DNA of 64,000 nt from Trichomonas vaginalis G3 (taxonomy: Eukaryota > Parabasalia > Trichomonadida > Trichomonadidae), in NCBI RefSeq assembly GCF_026262505.1, contig NC_067205.1:1612001-1676000 (forward strand). The letters run 5' to 3'. A program made the translations under genes and the position numbers. The notes under the pieces were generated by a model. That model did no database searches, was not told the DNA's origin, and saw only the letters and a program-made list of their open reading frames with translations. Of this stretch, positions 1 to 11,735 are shown in pieces. The number at the start of each line of letters is the position of its first letter. Within the stretch, counting starts at the first letter, position 1.

Positions 1-2075
1 AATGTTAAATTCATACCTGAGACACGTTTTCTTTGCTGACTTTGAGTTTAGTACGGGATGCTTTCATAAAGCTTTTAACATCTGTTATGACAGTGAAATG
101 GTTCAGTTAGTGAAAGCATTTGGGTCAAAACTGTGCAACAGAATTTTGGAAAGACTTCCTGACAAGAGTTTAATATTTTCACAACCTCAGTTATGACATA
201 AACTTCATCTTAAGACACATGACAGAAGTGAAAGGAACTCCATCATTAAAGGTTCACGAACAATGCAAATAACTGGCTTATATAAAGGACGGGCAATTAT
301 TATAAAAGACTCTTACAGTGTTATAAATAAGAAGCTTAAACTATTTCCTGCTATGTTTAACTTACAAACAGGACCGAAAGAAGTATTTCCATATAACTAC
401 TACAGCAGTGTTTTGTTAGGCAAATGACAACAGAACTGGTGTCATTTCTGAAGCATGTAAGTTTATCCATGATGCAGATACATTTATGAAGAACATAATT
501 CCATCAAAGGTTGCAGAATAGATGGAAAACCACTTCGACTTAGAAAAATATAGCACATTTATTGCAAACAAGATGTAAGAATTTAAGAGAAGGTTTTGTA
601 AAGTTCCGCAATGACTTATGAAAGAGTTTGATTTAAACGTTTATGACTACGTTAGTATTTTTTATTGCTAACAAATTGTTTGAGAACAGAGTATACTTCC
701 CGAATGGAAAATCTTTATGACCTCTCAAATAAACCAAGAGAATTTATTTCGAGATGCATTCAAGGTGGAAGATGTATGTTGTCAGATAACATGAAACAAA
801 AGAGCAAAAAGAAACTCATTGCTGACTTCGACACTGTTTCATTATATCCTTCAGCTATAGCAAGTTGTATACTTTAGAAGGAATTCCAAAAGTATTGAAG
901 GATGAGATGCTAAGCACAGAGTATCTCATGAGACATTATTCGATGACGACCAAAAGAACCCATTGGTGAAAAGTTTATGTCTGGCTTCTTTGTTCTCATT
1001 AGATAACAGAGATTGGTATACCCAGACACTTTCATTTAATAGTTTGCGACCCTGAACTAAATCCAGAACTTAACGTTCCAAGAAGTTCAAACACTTGCTG
1101 TCTCATGCATGTTGACCATATAACATACAAACCTCATAAAATATCAAGTGTCAAATGTGAAGTGTTGCAAGGATACTATTACGATGGAAACAGAGATATG
1201 AGAATAAGAGATGAAGTAAAGAAGTTGTTTGAGTTAAGGTTAAAGTATAAGAAAGAAGGAAACCCCTTACAAGAAATAAAAACTCATTTCTGAACAGCAT
1301 TTATGGCCAAAAACTATTCTATCTCCTATTGAGTCAAAAATAACCATAGTAAATGACAAAGATGCTATAAGATATGCTATAAGAAATTTACAACCATATA
1401 GTGAAGTTCGAAGGTTTGGATGTTCAGATAAAACTATTTTCAAGCTAACGAAAAGCATTTGCAGACACTTTAACTTCTGTCCACTTGGTGTAATATTCTG
1501 TCTATGTCAAAACGTATTATGAATAAGTATTCTGTACTGCAGAGACATGGGACTTCAAATCTTTTACCAGGATACCGACAGTATGCACTTATATAATGAA
1601 GACATCCCAAAGCTTGCAGCAGAGTTTAAGAAGAGATATGGTCGCGAACTTATAGGAAAGAACCTTGGTCAATTTCATAGCGACTTTGCAGAAATAACAC
1701 CTGGAAAACAAAGTTTAGCTTATAAAAGTATTTTCTGTGAAAGAAAGACCTACATAGACTTACTCACTAACGATTTAAATGAAGTTGCATTTCACTGCAG
1801 AATGAAAGGCGTGAAGCAAGATGTTATGCTTTAACCGCTAATGAATGTTTCCTGAAGCTATACAATGCTATTACAATGAAGATAAGAACATTCAACATAC
1901 CTGTGGAACATATGACAAAGACTCTGAGTTCAGTTTAATGAAACTTTACAAAGCACTTCATGATGGTCAAGAGATTGCATTCGACTTATGTAAGTCATGT
2001 CAACCTTGCTTTGCTGAAAAGTTCAACTTTTCAATAACGACTAAAACAAGCTTTATTCGTAAGTTGAAGTTCTGA
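1..2075 (+). pseudogene. polB: Maverick A family B DNA polymerase, C-terminal part (fossil)
   Basis: This is the 3' half of the protein-primed family B polymerase, homologous along its length to the copies at 23566-27345 and 56165-60055. Recognisable pieces are the Exo I region, the motif A region (SLYPSAI near 840) and motif C (QDTDSMH near 1570). It is broken on the order of fifteen times and is not expected to give a working product. The 5' part lies beyond the window start. A short spacer with repeated TGAGGTCAT words separates its 3' end from the convergent structural gene. Confidence 0.88.
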
Positions 2076-2159
2076 GGTCATTTATTTTTGTCAGCAATGA
2101 GGTCATGAATGAGGTCATGAATGAGGTCATTCGTGATAAAAATAAAGCTAGCGTAGATT

Positions 2160-3019
2160 TTACAATACTGCGATGGTAGAGTTTAAGATTGTGCTTCAAT
2201 GTAGAGACAGTCCTTATGGTCTGGAGGTAAGAACACTGGACATTTATGGTCATGAGTGGAGAACATGTCTATCCAAAACTCACGATTGAAGCCAGTTAAT
2301 TTATAGTATTTAGGGTTAGGAAGTGGTGAAGTTCTTGTATGACCAATGAACTCATTTTCAACTCCCTTACTTAAGTTTGAATATAATATAGCTTGCTTTC
2401 TATCCCAAATGCCAGGTGTTACAATCTTTTGAAAATTCATTTTTCCTCGGAAGCATTGCATCATAATTGAAAACATTCTTAAAATCATCACTTGGTTCAG
2501 AGATTTGAAAACCTTATACGTAATGGATTTTTTTTCTCTTTAGCGACTTCATTGAATGGTGAGAATACAATGATGATTGACAGTCATGAGTTCCATCTTC
2601 ATTTTCATTAAATTCATAATGAAAGTCTATAAGTTGTGGCTGACTACCTTCTTCTTTCAGTTGTGCAAGAAACTCACGTAAAGGCTGTAAAGTTTGTACT
2701 TCAATGTTGAACTTTTTCTCGAACATCTCATTAAATGAAATCATACATTGCAACAATGTGTATCGTCTTTAAAGTATTTGTATATGTGAATGTTTTGGGC
2801 GCTTAAAGACTGTTCGTCATTTTCTATCTCGACTTGAAGTATAAAGTCAACCTTTCTGAAAGCACGTGTTATATACATAGATGTTATGCCAATGTACTTC
2901 TCTTCATTTATGTTCACAATCCAGTCTGTTGGAAACTTAAACGTTACTCTGTTCCCCTTTATTTTGACGTCAGGGTTTTCACTACTGAACGCAACAGATA
3001 AAGGTATTTGTCTATACAT
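2160..3019 (-). pseudogene. Maverick A 285-residue structural-type protein gene (fossil)
   Basis: Homologue of the whole copies at 27455-28312 and 55226-56083, starting with the shared MYRQIPLSVAF block. It is convergent with the polymerase and lies next to the capsid gene cluster, which suggests a virion component such as a minor capsid or penton protein. That role is inferred from position, beta-rich composition and length, not from a recognised motif. The copy is broken several times. Confidence 0.7.
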
Positions 3020-3043
3020 TTAGTTCGGATAAAAATAAACCAT

Positions 3044-3303
3044 TTACTCTTTCTTTGCTTCAGCTTCTTTAGCTTTTGCTTCAGCTTCTTCTCTAGCTTT
3101 CTTTGCCAGCAAACGTGGGTTCTTTTGTCTTCCAGCAGCTAATGCAGCAAGTTGTTTTTCACTAAGTTTTCTCTTTGGTCTCTCTGGCTTTTTTCTTGTT
3201 TTTGTTCCTTCAGTTCGGATAAAATTTGCTCACGAATTTCTTTCTTCAATGCTTCAACATCTATGACACCTTGGGTCTTGTCCGTAGGGCTTGTCTGAGT
3301 CAT
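3044..3303 (-). pseudogene. Maverick A small Lys/Glu-rich protein gene (fossil)
   Basis: Same gene as 28337-28597. It encodes a short, highly charged, probably helical protein with a KRKLSEKQLAALAAGR block in the middle and an alanine/lysine/glutamate tail. This copy is broken about once. It is divergent from the next gene, with about 45 bp between the two start codons, so that gap probably holds a two-way promoter. Confidence 0.65.
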
Positions 3304-3348
3304 TTGACTGTAGATAAAAAACTAAATTAAAACTTTAACCGATGTAAA

Positions 3349-3778
3349 ATGAGCTTGTCAAAATCAGAACGAGAGTCTATTATATTAAATGACGCCAGAG
3401 GAATACAACATCCTTTCTATTATGTAAGTCAGAGTAAAGATGGTAAAATATATGTAAGAAAAAGAAAGGTTCCATTAGCGAATACAGAGAGCGACAACAT
3501 TAAGGTGCATGGCAAGGCGAAGCCCACGAAGCCCATATAAAACCTTCTGTTCAAACTGAAAAGTCAATAGAAAAAGAAAGAAGCCAGATGTTCTTTCAAT
3601 AACGAACCAAGAGCTTATTGCAAAGTTCGTGAATTTCATTGAAAAGCAAACCGAGTCAAAGAACCCTGACCCGCCAGTGAAAGAAGTTGAGACAAAAGAG
3701 AATGTACAGTTCATTGAAAATGTCAAGAAACAACTTCCACCACGAATGCCAAGAAGAAGAGTGAGAATAATGAAGTAA
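3349..3778 (+). pseudogene. Maverick A basic protein upstream of capsid gene (fossil)
   Basis: Counterpart of 28643-29077. It begins MSLSKSERESIILND, then a YYVSQSKDGKIYVRKRKVP block, and ends with an arginine-rich PRRRVRIMK-like tail. It sits 28 bp before the capsid gene on the same strand. Function is unknown; the basic tail fits nucleic acid or capsid binding. This copy is broken about once. Confidence 0.65.
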
Positions 3779-3805
3779 ATAGATATTTTTATCTGAAGTA
3801 AATAC

Positions 3806-5377
3806 ATGCAGAACGAACAGCTAAACGAATTTACTCCAGCAGAGCATATTCATCAGATTCGCTCATATTTCGATATCATAGACAATGCAGTTCAAATTGG
3901 TGACACTAATAGAAAATATTCTGACGCAAAGATTCCATCACAACCTGGAACTGCTAAAGATAACACATGGTAACATTCAATCTCTCACCTCCTGGTGAAA
4001 ATATGTTGGACCTTTACAATACATTCATTACGTATAAAATGGAAGGTCAATTTATTGTAGATAAAGAAATTGGTTCAGGTTCCAATAAAACAAACCCACC
4101 AGGATTTTGGATTGGTTTCGATGACGCTTTCTATGCAGTTGCTGGATATCAAATCCTTGCAAATGGTCGTATCGTATATTCTCAAGACAACGCAGAGAAG
4201 AAGCATATATAACTTCAAACTCACAAACTACCGAACAAATAAAGAAAGTAGATGTTTTCTCAAAGACTCGACATGAAGATGTATGGAGTCATTCGGGAAC
4301 ATGCAGAACAGGACAAATTGTTAGTGGTCCAATTACAGCAGGAAAATCATTTGATTTTAAGCTTCGTTTAAGAATTCCTGTTAGAAGATTCCTTCCATTA
4401 GAAGCTATTCGATTTATTCCAGCTTTTGCAGGAAACATTCAGCTTAAAGTAAAGTTCAGTACGGACGCCTTACAATGCACATCTATATCTGTAAATGATA
4501 TCATTGCTTTCAATCCAACTCTTAAAGTTGCATTTGCTTCAGATTCAAATCCACCGACAAATAAATTTGTTCCATGGAATGAACCATTCACTATGATAAC
4601 GAAGGCAGTAGAAGCTAGTGGAACAGTTACTATTACAACTGTAACCAGCAACTATTTCGAACAAAGATGGATTTATAATGAATGTTTCATTCATCCAAAG
4701 TCATTCTCTTTAGACCCTAACATTTATACAGAACTTGTAGAACATTATACAAACGAGGCTTTATGTTTTCCTGTTAAAGTTATGGATTGGATTCCTATGG
4801 ACGGTTCATTCTCAAAGAATACAGATAGTTCAAGTGCAACATTTACAGCAGCTTATACGCCTATTAATGTTAAAAGTATTTGGGCTATTTAGAAAGAAAG
4901 ACAACTATTATGTTAATTTTGAGAACCCTAAGTTTAAATATCTTCAGCTTTCCATGGGAGCTTATGGAAATATGCCTGCAGAACCCGAAAAAATCATATG
5001 GACCTGTATTTTATGAAATGGTTGCGAACGCTTGCAATACAAACAATGATATGATAGGATTTAATGAAGATGTTATGAGGTCATTGGTGGATGATGGTAG
5101 TGTGGAACATAAATGGGATAGCTATGACAACACACATTTCTTATGTGGTTTTCCAACAGAAGTGGACTTTTGCTTCCAGCAAGGTCAAACATCTACTGCT
5201 CAATAACATACAAATTGTCTGTTAAAGGACCTATTGAACTAGCAACTGAAAATGTACCAAAGCCACTTATTGGATTTATGAGGGATTGTTGCTTTGCCAT
5301 TCAGGTGCGTGCTAATGGAATCCCAAATAATAAGATTAGATGACTATAACTTAGCTACGGACGACAGTGAGGAATAA
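3806..5377 (+). pseudogene. Maverick A major capsid protein gene (fossil)
   Basis: Homologue of the copies at 29105-30678 and 52854-54427. A product of about 520 residues, beta-rich and without membrane segments, next to small structural genes, is what is expected of the Maverick double jelly-roll major capsid protein. The assignment rests on length, composition and position. This copy is broken about five times. Confidence 0.75.
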
Positions 5378-5407
5378 AGGATGAACGTTTATTTTTAAAG
5401 CTTATAA

Positions 5408-5845
5408 ATGAGTTCTTCATCAAGCTCTCGTGAACCTTCACCATCTATGAAACAAACTTTACCAAACGATTATGGAGCACCTATTGAATATTTCTTACGA
5501 GCTGCACAATGGCAAAGAGCAGTCTCACCAAGGTTAGGTGTTCCACCAGCTCCTGTCAAAAATAGCATTTGGTCAAGTCCTTATATAAAATATGGTCTCC
5601 ACTAGGTTTGCTAGCTACAGCAGGAGCAGTTATGATGTTGAAAAGAAATAAAGCAAATGTTGTAAATAATACTGAAGTAGCTGAAGTTAAACAAACTCCG
5701 ACACTCACAAACAACACCTTCAATGACTCCTGAACCTATGAAAGTACAAACTCCTGTTCAAAAGTCAACTCCTAAACCGACTCCAACATTTAAACCAGAA
5801 CCTACTCCTCAAATAAATCGTAAAACTCCTGCGTTTCCTTACTGA
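5408..5845 (+). pseudogene. Maverick A proline-rich single-span protein gene (fossil)
   Basis: Counterpart of 30709-31167: a serine-rich start, one hydrophobic segment (GLLATAGAVMML type) and a Pro/Thr-rich tail ending KTPAFPY. It follows the capsid gene by 30 bp. This copy is broken about twice. The palindrome AATAACGTTATT lies just after the stop. Confidence 0.7.
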
Positions 5846-5893
5846 AAAAATAACGTTATTTTTATTTAATATTAAAATTTTTATTTGATTGAA

Positions 5894-6130
5894 ATGACGA
5901 CTAAAGTCACTGAAGCAATGAAACAAAAGTTTTTGGTAGAATACATTAAATCAGGAGCGGTTCCAGAAGGTTTTTACGTTCATACTATGAAGGATGGTAG
6001 AGTTCAGTTTAGAAAGATAAAGCAACCATTAGATAGAGAAGGTATATTAAGGAAGATTAAACTTCATGAGGACAACATTGCTGAACTTAAGAAGAAGTTA
6101 GAAGAGTTGGAGAAAGGAAGAGAGTTATAA
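5894..6130 (+). CDS. Maverick A 78-residue conserved small protein
   Basis: This is one of the few genes in copy A that looks whole. The product starts MTTKVTEAMKQKFLVEY, has a YVHTMKDGRVQFRKIKQP block and ends in a charged helix with heptad-like leucines (IAELKKKLEELEKGREL). Homologues lie at 31216-31458 and 52079-52315 in the same place relative to the capsid gene. The central block resembles a small beta-hairpin DNA- or protein-binding unit, but I do not recognise a family. Function is unknown. Confidence 0.65.
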   Translation: MTTKVTEAMKQKFLVEYIKSGAVPEGFYVHTMKDGRVQFRKIKQPLDREGILRKIKLHEDNIAELKKKLEELEKGREL

Positions 6131-6143
6131 AGCAATGAATTCA

Positions 6144-6193
6144 ACGGGTGAAAAAAGAGGTGAAAAAACAGGTGAGATGTCACCACTTCACCT
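6144..6193. promoter_or_regulatory. Maverick palindromic GGTGA/TCACC module
   Basis: Between the 78- and 94-residue genes lies a run of GGTGAAAAAA words followed by GGTGAGATGTCACC and CTTCACC. The same module recurs at 20775-20822, 22941-22987, 51771-52062, 61852-61899, 62413-62468 and 63552-63598. Its dyad symmetry and intergenic location suggest a protein-binding site or an RNA hairpin. Role is inferred. Confidence 0.5.
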
Positions 6194-6292
6194 AAATTTA
6201 TTTTTGCGCTATGTTTTCATACGTGTGAGGGTGGTGATATCATTAATTTTAAGTTTATTTTTTATTTACTGAAAATTTTTATTTGGATGTAA

Positions 6293-6576
6293 ATGACAGA
6301 ACAAAAGCAACTCATTCGAATTCCACAGTATAACAAACATACATTTAAACATTTATTCTTCCTTCCTGAGCATAACATGTTCTTTCAAATACATCCGAGA
6401 CCAGTTGACTTTTCATTGACTGTGTATAAAGATAGAAATAGTTATATCATTAAACCATATGATGACGAAGGTAATTATGTAAATTGTACGTTAAGAAGTT
6501 AGAGAAAGTTTATGGCTTCAAGTATGACTACAATAGGGTTAACACTGATGATGAAGATATTGAGGAAAATTTATGA
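6293..6576 (+). pseudogene. Maverick A right-end 94-residue protein gene (fossil)
   Basis: Counterpart of 20923-21207 and 31506-31790. The product begins MTEQKQLIRIPQYNKHTFKH and ends in an acidic NTDDEDIEENL tail. It is the last gene before the right terminus in every copy. This copy is broken about once. No family is recognised. Confidence 0.65.
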
Positions 6577-6800
6577 GAACATTAGTGAAGTCGTTAGTGA
6601 GAACGATAGTGAGAACGTTTATTTTTACATTAGTGAGTTCGTTAGTGAAGTGGTTGGCGGCTTTATAAATATTTAAGATTAAATTAGTGTTGTCGTTTGT
6701 GTTGTAAAATATACGTTAACGGTTTTGTAAAGTGTCAAATTCACAAGTATTGGGTAAGGTGGAACGCAGTGCCACAGTACACGAGACTTGTATACTAACT
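6577..6800 (+). repeat. Maverick A right terminal region
   Basis: About 220 bp of sequence shared, with small differences, with 21208-21436, 31791-32008 and (reverse strand) 51147-51351. It starts with repeated TTAGTGA words and ends ACTTGTATACTAACT. The base right after the end belongs to the Y0 integrase reading frame. The first flanking bases AATGGG are the candidate target duplication, but the other end of the element is outside the window. Confidence 0.85.
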
Positions 6801-8079
6801 AATGGGATATTCTGTAAGCTAAATTGATTTTGTAAAAAAGATTTTGAAACATCTAAATATTTGAAATCATTTGATTGAAGGGTTGGGGCGATGGGAACAT
6901 GGGTGCAAGCTTCTTCCCATGTCATTTTACCTTCTTCAATCTGATTGGAAATACCAATTAGGTAAATTCGATCGACATACCCTTTGTAAGGATTCATTCT
7001 AATGAAGTACGTTAACAATCAAAATATTCTATAAGTGTCTAGTATGGAATTCAAAAGAATAAAGAAAATGGTAACGTAAATAAACATAATATTAAATAAT
7101 TTATAATTAAAATGAAAAAAAGGAAAAATAATAAGTAAAGTGACTGAAAATGAAAATTAAAATCAGTGTACAGTTTTATTTTTTTCTCGCTGTGAAACGT
7201 ATTCGGTCATTTTTTTAAAAATTAATTTTTTGTTAGAGATAAGAGCTAAAACTCGGTAAACAACTTCTTTATGTCTAGAAAATTCTATCTTGCCTTTTAT
7301 TTTTTTCTCGCTGTGAAACGTATTCGGTCTTTTTTTTAAAAATTAATTTTTTGTTAGAGATAAGAGCTAAAACTCGGTAAACAACTTCTTTATGTCTAGA
7401 AAATTCTATCTTGCCTTTTATTTTTTTCTCGCTGTGAAACGTATTCGGTCTTTTTTTTAAAAATTAATTTTTTGTTAGAGATAAGAGCTAAAACTTTGCA
7501 GACAACTCCCCATGTCTAGCAAATTTAAATTCTTCTCCCATTTTTATATATTTGGTTTAGAATGTTCGAAAATGCGTAATATGGTCATTAATATTAATTG
7601 AAAAGAACCTTGAATTAATTCAATCTGATCTCACAAAATATTTTAAATTACAAACTTTGTAGTTTGAATAGATAATTAGTAATAAACTCAAATAACTAGT
7701 TTATTTTTGAATAAAAATTATTTGAATTTTTTCAATTTTGTGAATTTTCCTTCAAAAATCAAGTTTAAATATCTTATTTGCCATATAATTATAAATACAA
7801 TGAAACATATTCGAAATTGAAAAGAATGACTTTTTCTGTTCTTTCAATCATTCAATTTGAATTTTGCAATATTGGATTTCTCATTAAATAGCTATTAAAA
7901 ACAACAAGCAATTTAACTTACATTCAAATTTATTTGTGTTATATTCAATCTTCTCAAAACTTATAATTTTCGGCTATAGCATGATTATATGCTATATAAT
8001 ATAATAAACCTATAATAGTATCATTCTTTCAATTATTTGAAGAGAAACTGAAAAAATCTATTTTCGGTGTATAACAATT
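6801..8079 (-). mobile_element. Transposon Y0 remnant (TGT...ACA ends, integrase type)
   Basis: This remnant holds the N-terminal coding part of an integrase (minus strand, start codon near 6998), its 5' flank, three 121-bp array units and a unique block that ends GTATAACA at 8079. The rest of the integrase was displaced by Maverick A. The flank after 8079 is ATTGAAATC, which matches a point about 250 bp upstream of the SUB genes. Y0 therefore inserted in SUB upstream DNA. Confidence 0.75.
7186..7500. repeat. 121-bp tandem array in Y0 terminal repeat, 3 units
   Basis: The word CTCGCTGTGAAACG starts at 7186, 7307 and 7428, an exact 121-bp period. Each unit continues with GTATTCGGTC, an A/T tract and GTTAGAGATAAGAGC. 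The last unit changes over to the unique block (GCAGACAACTCC...). Other Y ends carry one to three units, so copy number varies. Confidence 0.9.
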
Positions 8080-8342
8080 GAAATCAATTTTTCTTACAAA
8101 TTTATTTATATATACAAATTCTATTATTGATAGTGTTGCAGCCTATTTTACAATTAATTTATTTATGAAAGAAAATATAATCAATTGAATTCTATTTGAA
8201 TTTATATGCAATAAAATATAGACTTCCATTAGGAATTATGCAATATGGCAAGAATTTCATGAAAATCATTTTATTTTAGCAATATTATTCTTTATTTTGT
8301 TTATCAACGATGATTGCTAAATTCTAATAGGTAAACATATGC
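8080..8342. other. Fragment of SUB upstream flank
   Basis: This stretch matches 37400-37668, the DNA upstream of SUB3, including GGTAAACATATGCT at its far end. No gene is present. It shows that the palindrome was built in a SUB neighbourhood. Confidence 0.75.
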
Positions 8343-8984
8343 TGTAGTAAACAGAAATTCATCAAAAGTGACACCTCAGAAAAGCTAAAATATTGAATTT
8401 TTGGAACTTTTGATAAAGCACGTTTTTAAATATTAATTAAAGTAAATGTATATTTTGTAAAGATTCTTTTTAATAAAAAAAAAATTTTGAAGAAGAACAC
8501 AAAATCTTCTGAAAAATAATATCACATAAACTCATATTATTTTCTAATATATAACTATTTTATATAAAAATCAAATTCAATGATCTTAAAAGCGAAGAAT
8601 AAACCTCAAAATTTACGAATATGATGAGTGGGAATAGGCGTAAAGCAAAAATTGATATTTCATATGGTTTTATGATAGATAAGCATTATATTCCCACTCA
8701 TTATATTCGTAAATTTTGAGGTTTATCCTTCGCTTTTAAGATCATTGAATTTGATTTTTATATAAAATAGTTATCTATTAGAAAATAATATGAGTTTATG
8801 TGATATTATTTTTCAGAAGATTTTGTGTTCTTCTTCAAAATTTTATTTTTTTATTAAAAAGAATCTTTACAAAATATACATTTACTTTAATTAATATTTA
8901 AAAACGTGCTCTATCAAAAGTTCCAAAAATTCAATATTTTAGCTTTTCTGAGGTGTCACTTTTGATGAATTTCTGTTTACTACA
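8343..8984. mobile_element. Foldback element FB1, 642 bp
   Basis: Two arms of about 290 bp are inverted copies of each other with a loop of about 50 bp near 8638-8690. Ends are TGTAGTAAACAG and CTGTTTACTACA. No coding potential. A second copy lies at 33020-33671 with a clear 4-bp target duplication. Here the flanks are ATGC and GCAT, i.e. inverted rather than direct, because the element sits at the axis of the larger palindrome. The TGT...ACA ends are like those of Y, so Y integrase may move it (inference). Confidence 0.8.
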
Positions 8985-9539
8985 GCATATGTTTACCTAT
9001 TTGTTATAGACCGAAAATAGATTTTTTCAGTTTTCTCTTCAAATAATTGAAAGAATGATACTATTATAGGTTTATTATATTATATAGCATATAATCATGC
9101 TATAGCCGAAAATTATAAGTTTTGAGAAGATTGAATATAACACAAATAAATTTGAATGTAAGTTAAATTGCTTGTTGTTTTTAATAGCTATTTAATGAGA
9201 AATCCAATATTGCAAAATTCAAATTGAATGATTGAAAGAACAGAAAAAGTCATTCTTTTCAATTTCGAATATGTTTCATTGTATTTATAATTATATGGCA
9301 AATAAGATATTTAAACTTGATTTTTGAAGGAAAATTCACAAAATTGAAAAAATTCAAATAATTTTTATTCAAAAATAAACTAGTTATTTGAGTTTAATAC
9401 TAATTATCTATTCAAACTACAAAGTTTGTAATTTAAAATATTTTGTGAGATCAGATTGAATTAATTCAAGGTTCTTTTCAATTAATATTAATGACCATAT
9501 TACGCATTTTCGAACATTCTAAACCAAATATATAAAAAT

Positions 9540-9905
9540 GGGAGAAGAATGTTAAATTTGCTAGACATGGGGGAGTTGTCTGCAAAGTTTTAGCTCTTAT
9601 CTCTAACAAAAAATTAATTTTTAAAAAAAAGACCGAATACGTTTCACAGCGAGAAAAAAATAAAAGGCAAGATAGAATTTTCTAGACATAAAGAAGTTGT
9701 TTACCGAGTTTTAGCTCTTATCTCTAACAAAAAATTAATTTTTAAAAAAAAGACCGAATACGTTTCACAGCGAGAAAAAATAAAAGGCAAGATAGAATTT
9801 TCTAGACATAAAGAAGTTGTTTACCGAGTTTTAGCTCTTATCTCTAACAAAAAATTAATTTTTAAAAAAATGACCGAATACGTTTCACAGCGAGAAAAAA
9901 ATAAA
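9540..9905. repeat. 121-bp array, inverted, 3 units (Y1 left)
   Basis: Reverse-complement copies of the unit at 7186-7500, lying between the left unique block and the integrase 5' flank. Confidence 0.88.
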
Positions 9906-10082
9906 ACTGTACACTGATTTTAATTTTCATTTTCAGTCACTTTACTTATTATTTTTTCTTTTTTTCATTTTAATTATAAATTATTTAATATTATGTTTAT
10001 TTACGTTACCATTTTCTTTATTCTTTTGAATTCCATACTAGACACTTATAGAATATTTTGATTGTTAACGTACTTCATTAGA

Positions 10083-11052
10083 ATGAATCCTTACAAAGGG
10101 TATGTCGATCGAATTTACCTAATTGGTATTTCCAATCAGATTGAAGAAGGTAAAATGACATGGGAAGCTTGCACCCATGTTCCCATCGCCCCAACCCTTC
10201 AATCAAATGATTTCAAATATTTAGATGTTTCAAAATCTTTTTTACAAAATCAATTTAGCTTACAGAATATCCCATTGCCTAAAGGCAAGAAAGGTCGTAG
10301 GGTCAATCCCTACGACCAAATCAAAGCTCTTGCTGTGATACATGACCACTGGCCTTTCCCTGTGGTCAAACAAACAATGGAAACGTTTGAAATTACAACA
10401 AATTGATGTATCTTATAGAGAAGTACGCAGATACTTCAAAGAAAATCATTTCACCAAGACGCGATTAGAGCATGCCGGGCCAGAAACAGCAGTAAGATAT
10501 TGGGCGCTTTCACCCAATCTTATCTGGCACGCAGATGTTCATTATTTTAGGGGTGTTCGTGGCCAGTATATTTATGGCATAATCGACGATTTTAGCCGCA
10601 AAGTCCTAGCGTGTATACAAATACCAGATATGCTGGCAGCGACGACAGCGAACGTTGCAGCTTCCGCCTTCATTGAATTTGGCGCCCCTTATTGTTTCTG
10701 GACCGACAACGGTTCAGAAAATAGGGGCGCCTTTCAAGATCTACTTGATCTTTGGGGCGTCCAATGGCGGCATACAGACTCTCATTCTCCCTACCAAAAT
10801 GGGAAGATTGAGAGATTCTGGCCGACATTGGAGCGCTGCCAAAGCATTCAGGCTATTCCTGCCTTTATTTGGGAGTACAATAATAACACACCGCATGAAG
10901 ATCTCCCAATTAATCCATTAACTGGAACAAATTACACGCCAAATCAAATGTATCAGCTGAAACCGAAATACACAAATGCAGATACAGAAAGGTTGTGGCA
11001 AATATGGGATACAGATATAGGCATGACCGCTGTTGACACATTCACAGCGTAA
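10083..11052 (+). pseudogene. rve-fold integrase/transposase of Y1
   Basis: The product is about 322 residues and would cut and join transposon ends. The start is the ATG opening MNPYKGYVDRIYL. The N-terminal half has a helical DNA-binding region (YREVRRYFKENHF). The catalytic core has WHADVHYF (first Asp), YGIIDDFSRKVLA, FWTDNGSEN (second Asp) and SPYQNGKIERFW (Glu), a DD34E layout typical of retroviral/IS3-type cores. No HHCC zinc finger and no chromodomain are seen. One frameshift near 10370 separates the N-terminal part from the core, so this copy is probably inactive. Other copies: 6801-7018 (part), 16777-17744, 32009-32884. Confidence 0.85.
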
Positions 11053-11454
11053 TAATAAACATAATTTTTTAATTTCATTTTTAACAAGTTTTTTTAAATG
11101 TATGTAATGAATAATTCATTAGAATATGATAATGCACATTGTAACAGAATAGAACAATCACCAAATTTTTTTTTGAAATTAAAAAATAAAAGTAAAAAGT
11201 ATAAAGTAATCTAACCAAAAAAGACATTTAAAAGAATTTTGGAAAAAACAGAATAAGGATAATGATATTATTTTAGATACACAATCGATGTACTGAAGAA
11301 TAATCCGGTAAAATGATGATATAAAATTAGATTATTTTACAAGTAGCTAAAAGAATAAAACTATAATATAAAATAAATGAAGTTTAATGAAACAATAAAG
11401 GTTAAATAAATAATAAAGATTTTTATTTTATATCAGTATTGAGAAGAAGTAACA
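11053..11454. other. Y1 integrase 3' flank, non-coding
   Basis: Very A/T-rich DNA without an open frame of note. Its inverted match is 16380-16776 in Y2, so it is part of the element. The end near 11440-11490 (CAACTGACACTTGGTAGAC) joins the array. Confidence 0.7.
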
Positions 11455-11735
11455 ACTGACACTTGGTAGACAACTTCTTTATGTCTAGAAAATTCTATCT
11501 TGCCTTTTATTTTTTTCTCGCTGTGAAACGTATTCGGTCTTTTTTTTAAAAATTAATTTTTTGTTAGAGATAAGAGCTAAAACTCGGTAAACAACTTCTT
11601 TATGTCTAGAAAATTCTATCTTGCCTTTTATTTTTTTCTCGCTGTGAAACGTATTCGGTCTTTTTTTTAAAAATTAATTTTTTGTTAGAGATAAGAGCTA
11701 AAACTTTGCAGACAACTCCCCCATGTCTAGCAAAT
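11455..11735. repeat. 121-bp array, 2 units (Y1 right)
   Basis: Direct-orientation units of the same 121-bp repeat, followed by the unique block and the CTATAACA terminus at 12289. Confidence 0.88.

Larger units (their letters stand above)
1..6800 (+). mobile_element. Maverick (Polinton) copy A, right part
   Basis: The segment holds, in order, the end of a polymerase gene, two minus-strand genes, and a plus-strand cluster with the capsid gene. It ends at the terminal sequence GTATACTAACT, which is shared by all four Maverick ends in the window. Mavericks are known to end in AG...CT, which fits. The left part lies outside the window. The copy is heavily broken, with roughly two dozen breaks over its genes, yet it is only a few percent different from copy C, so it is young. 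Some breaks could be sequencing errors. Its right end lies inside the integrase gene of transposon Y0. Confidence 0.9.
6801..10281. repeat. Large imperfect palindrome, arms about 1.28 kb
   Basis: 6801-8079 read on the minus strand matches 9002-10281 on the plus strand almost base for base: integrase 5' part, flank, array and unique block. The centre holds 260 bp of SUB upstream DNA and a 642-bp foldback element. The arrangement looks like two Y copies head to head around the foldback. Confidence 0.85.

Noticed and set aside
7186-7500. CRISPR array
   Set aside because: The 121-bp units are contiguous and have no spacers; the organism is a eukaryote.
10083-11052. Maverick integrase
   Set aside because: It lies inside its own TGT...ACA element, has no chromodomain, and Maverick ends interrupt it rather than flank it.
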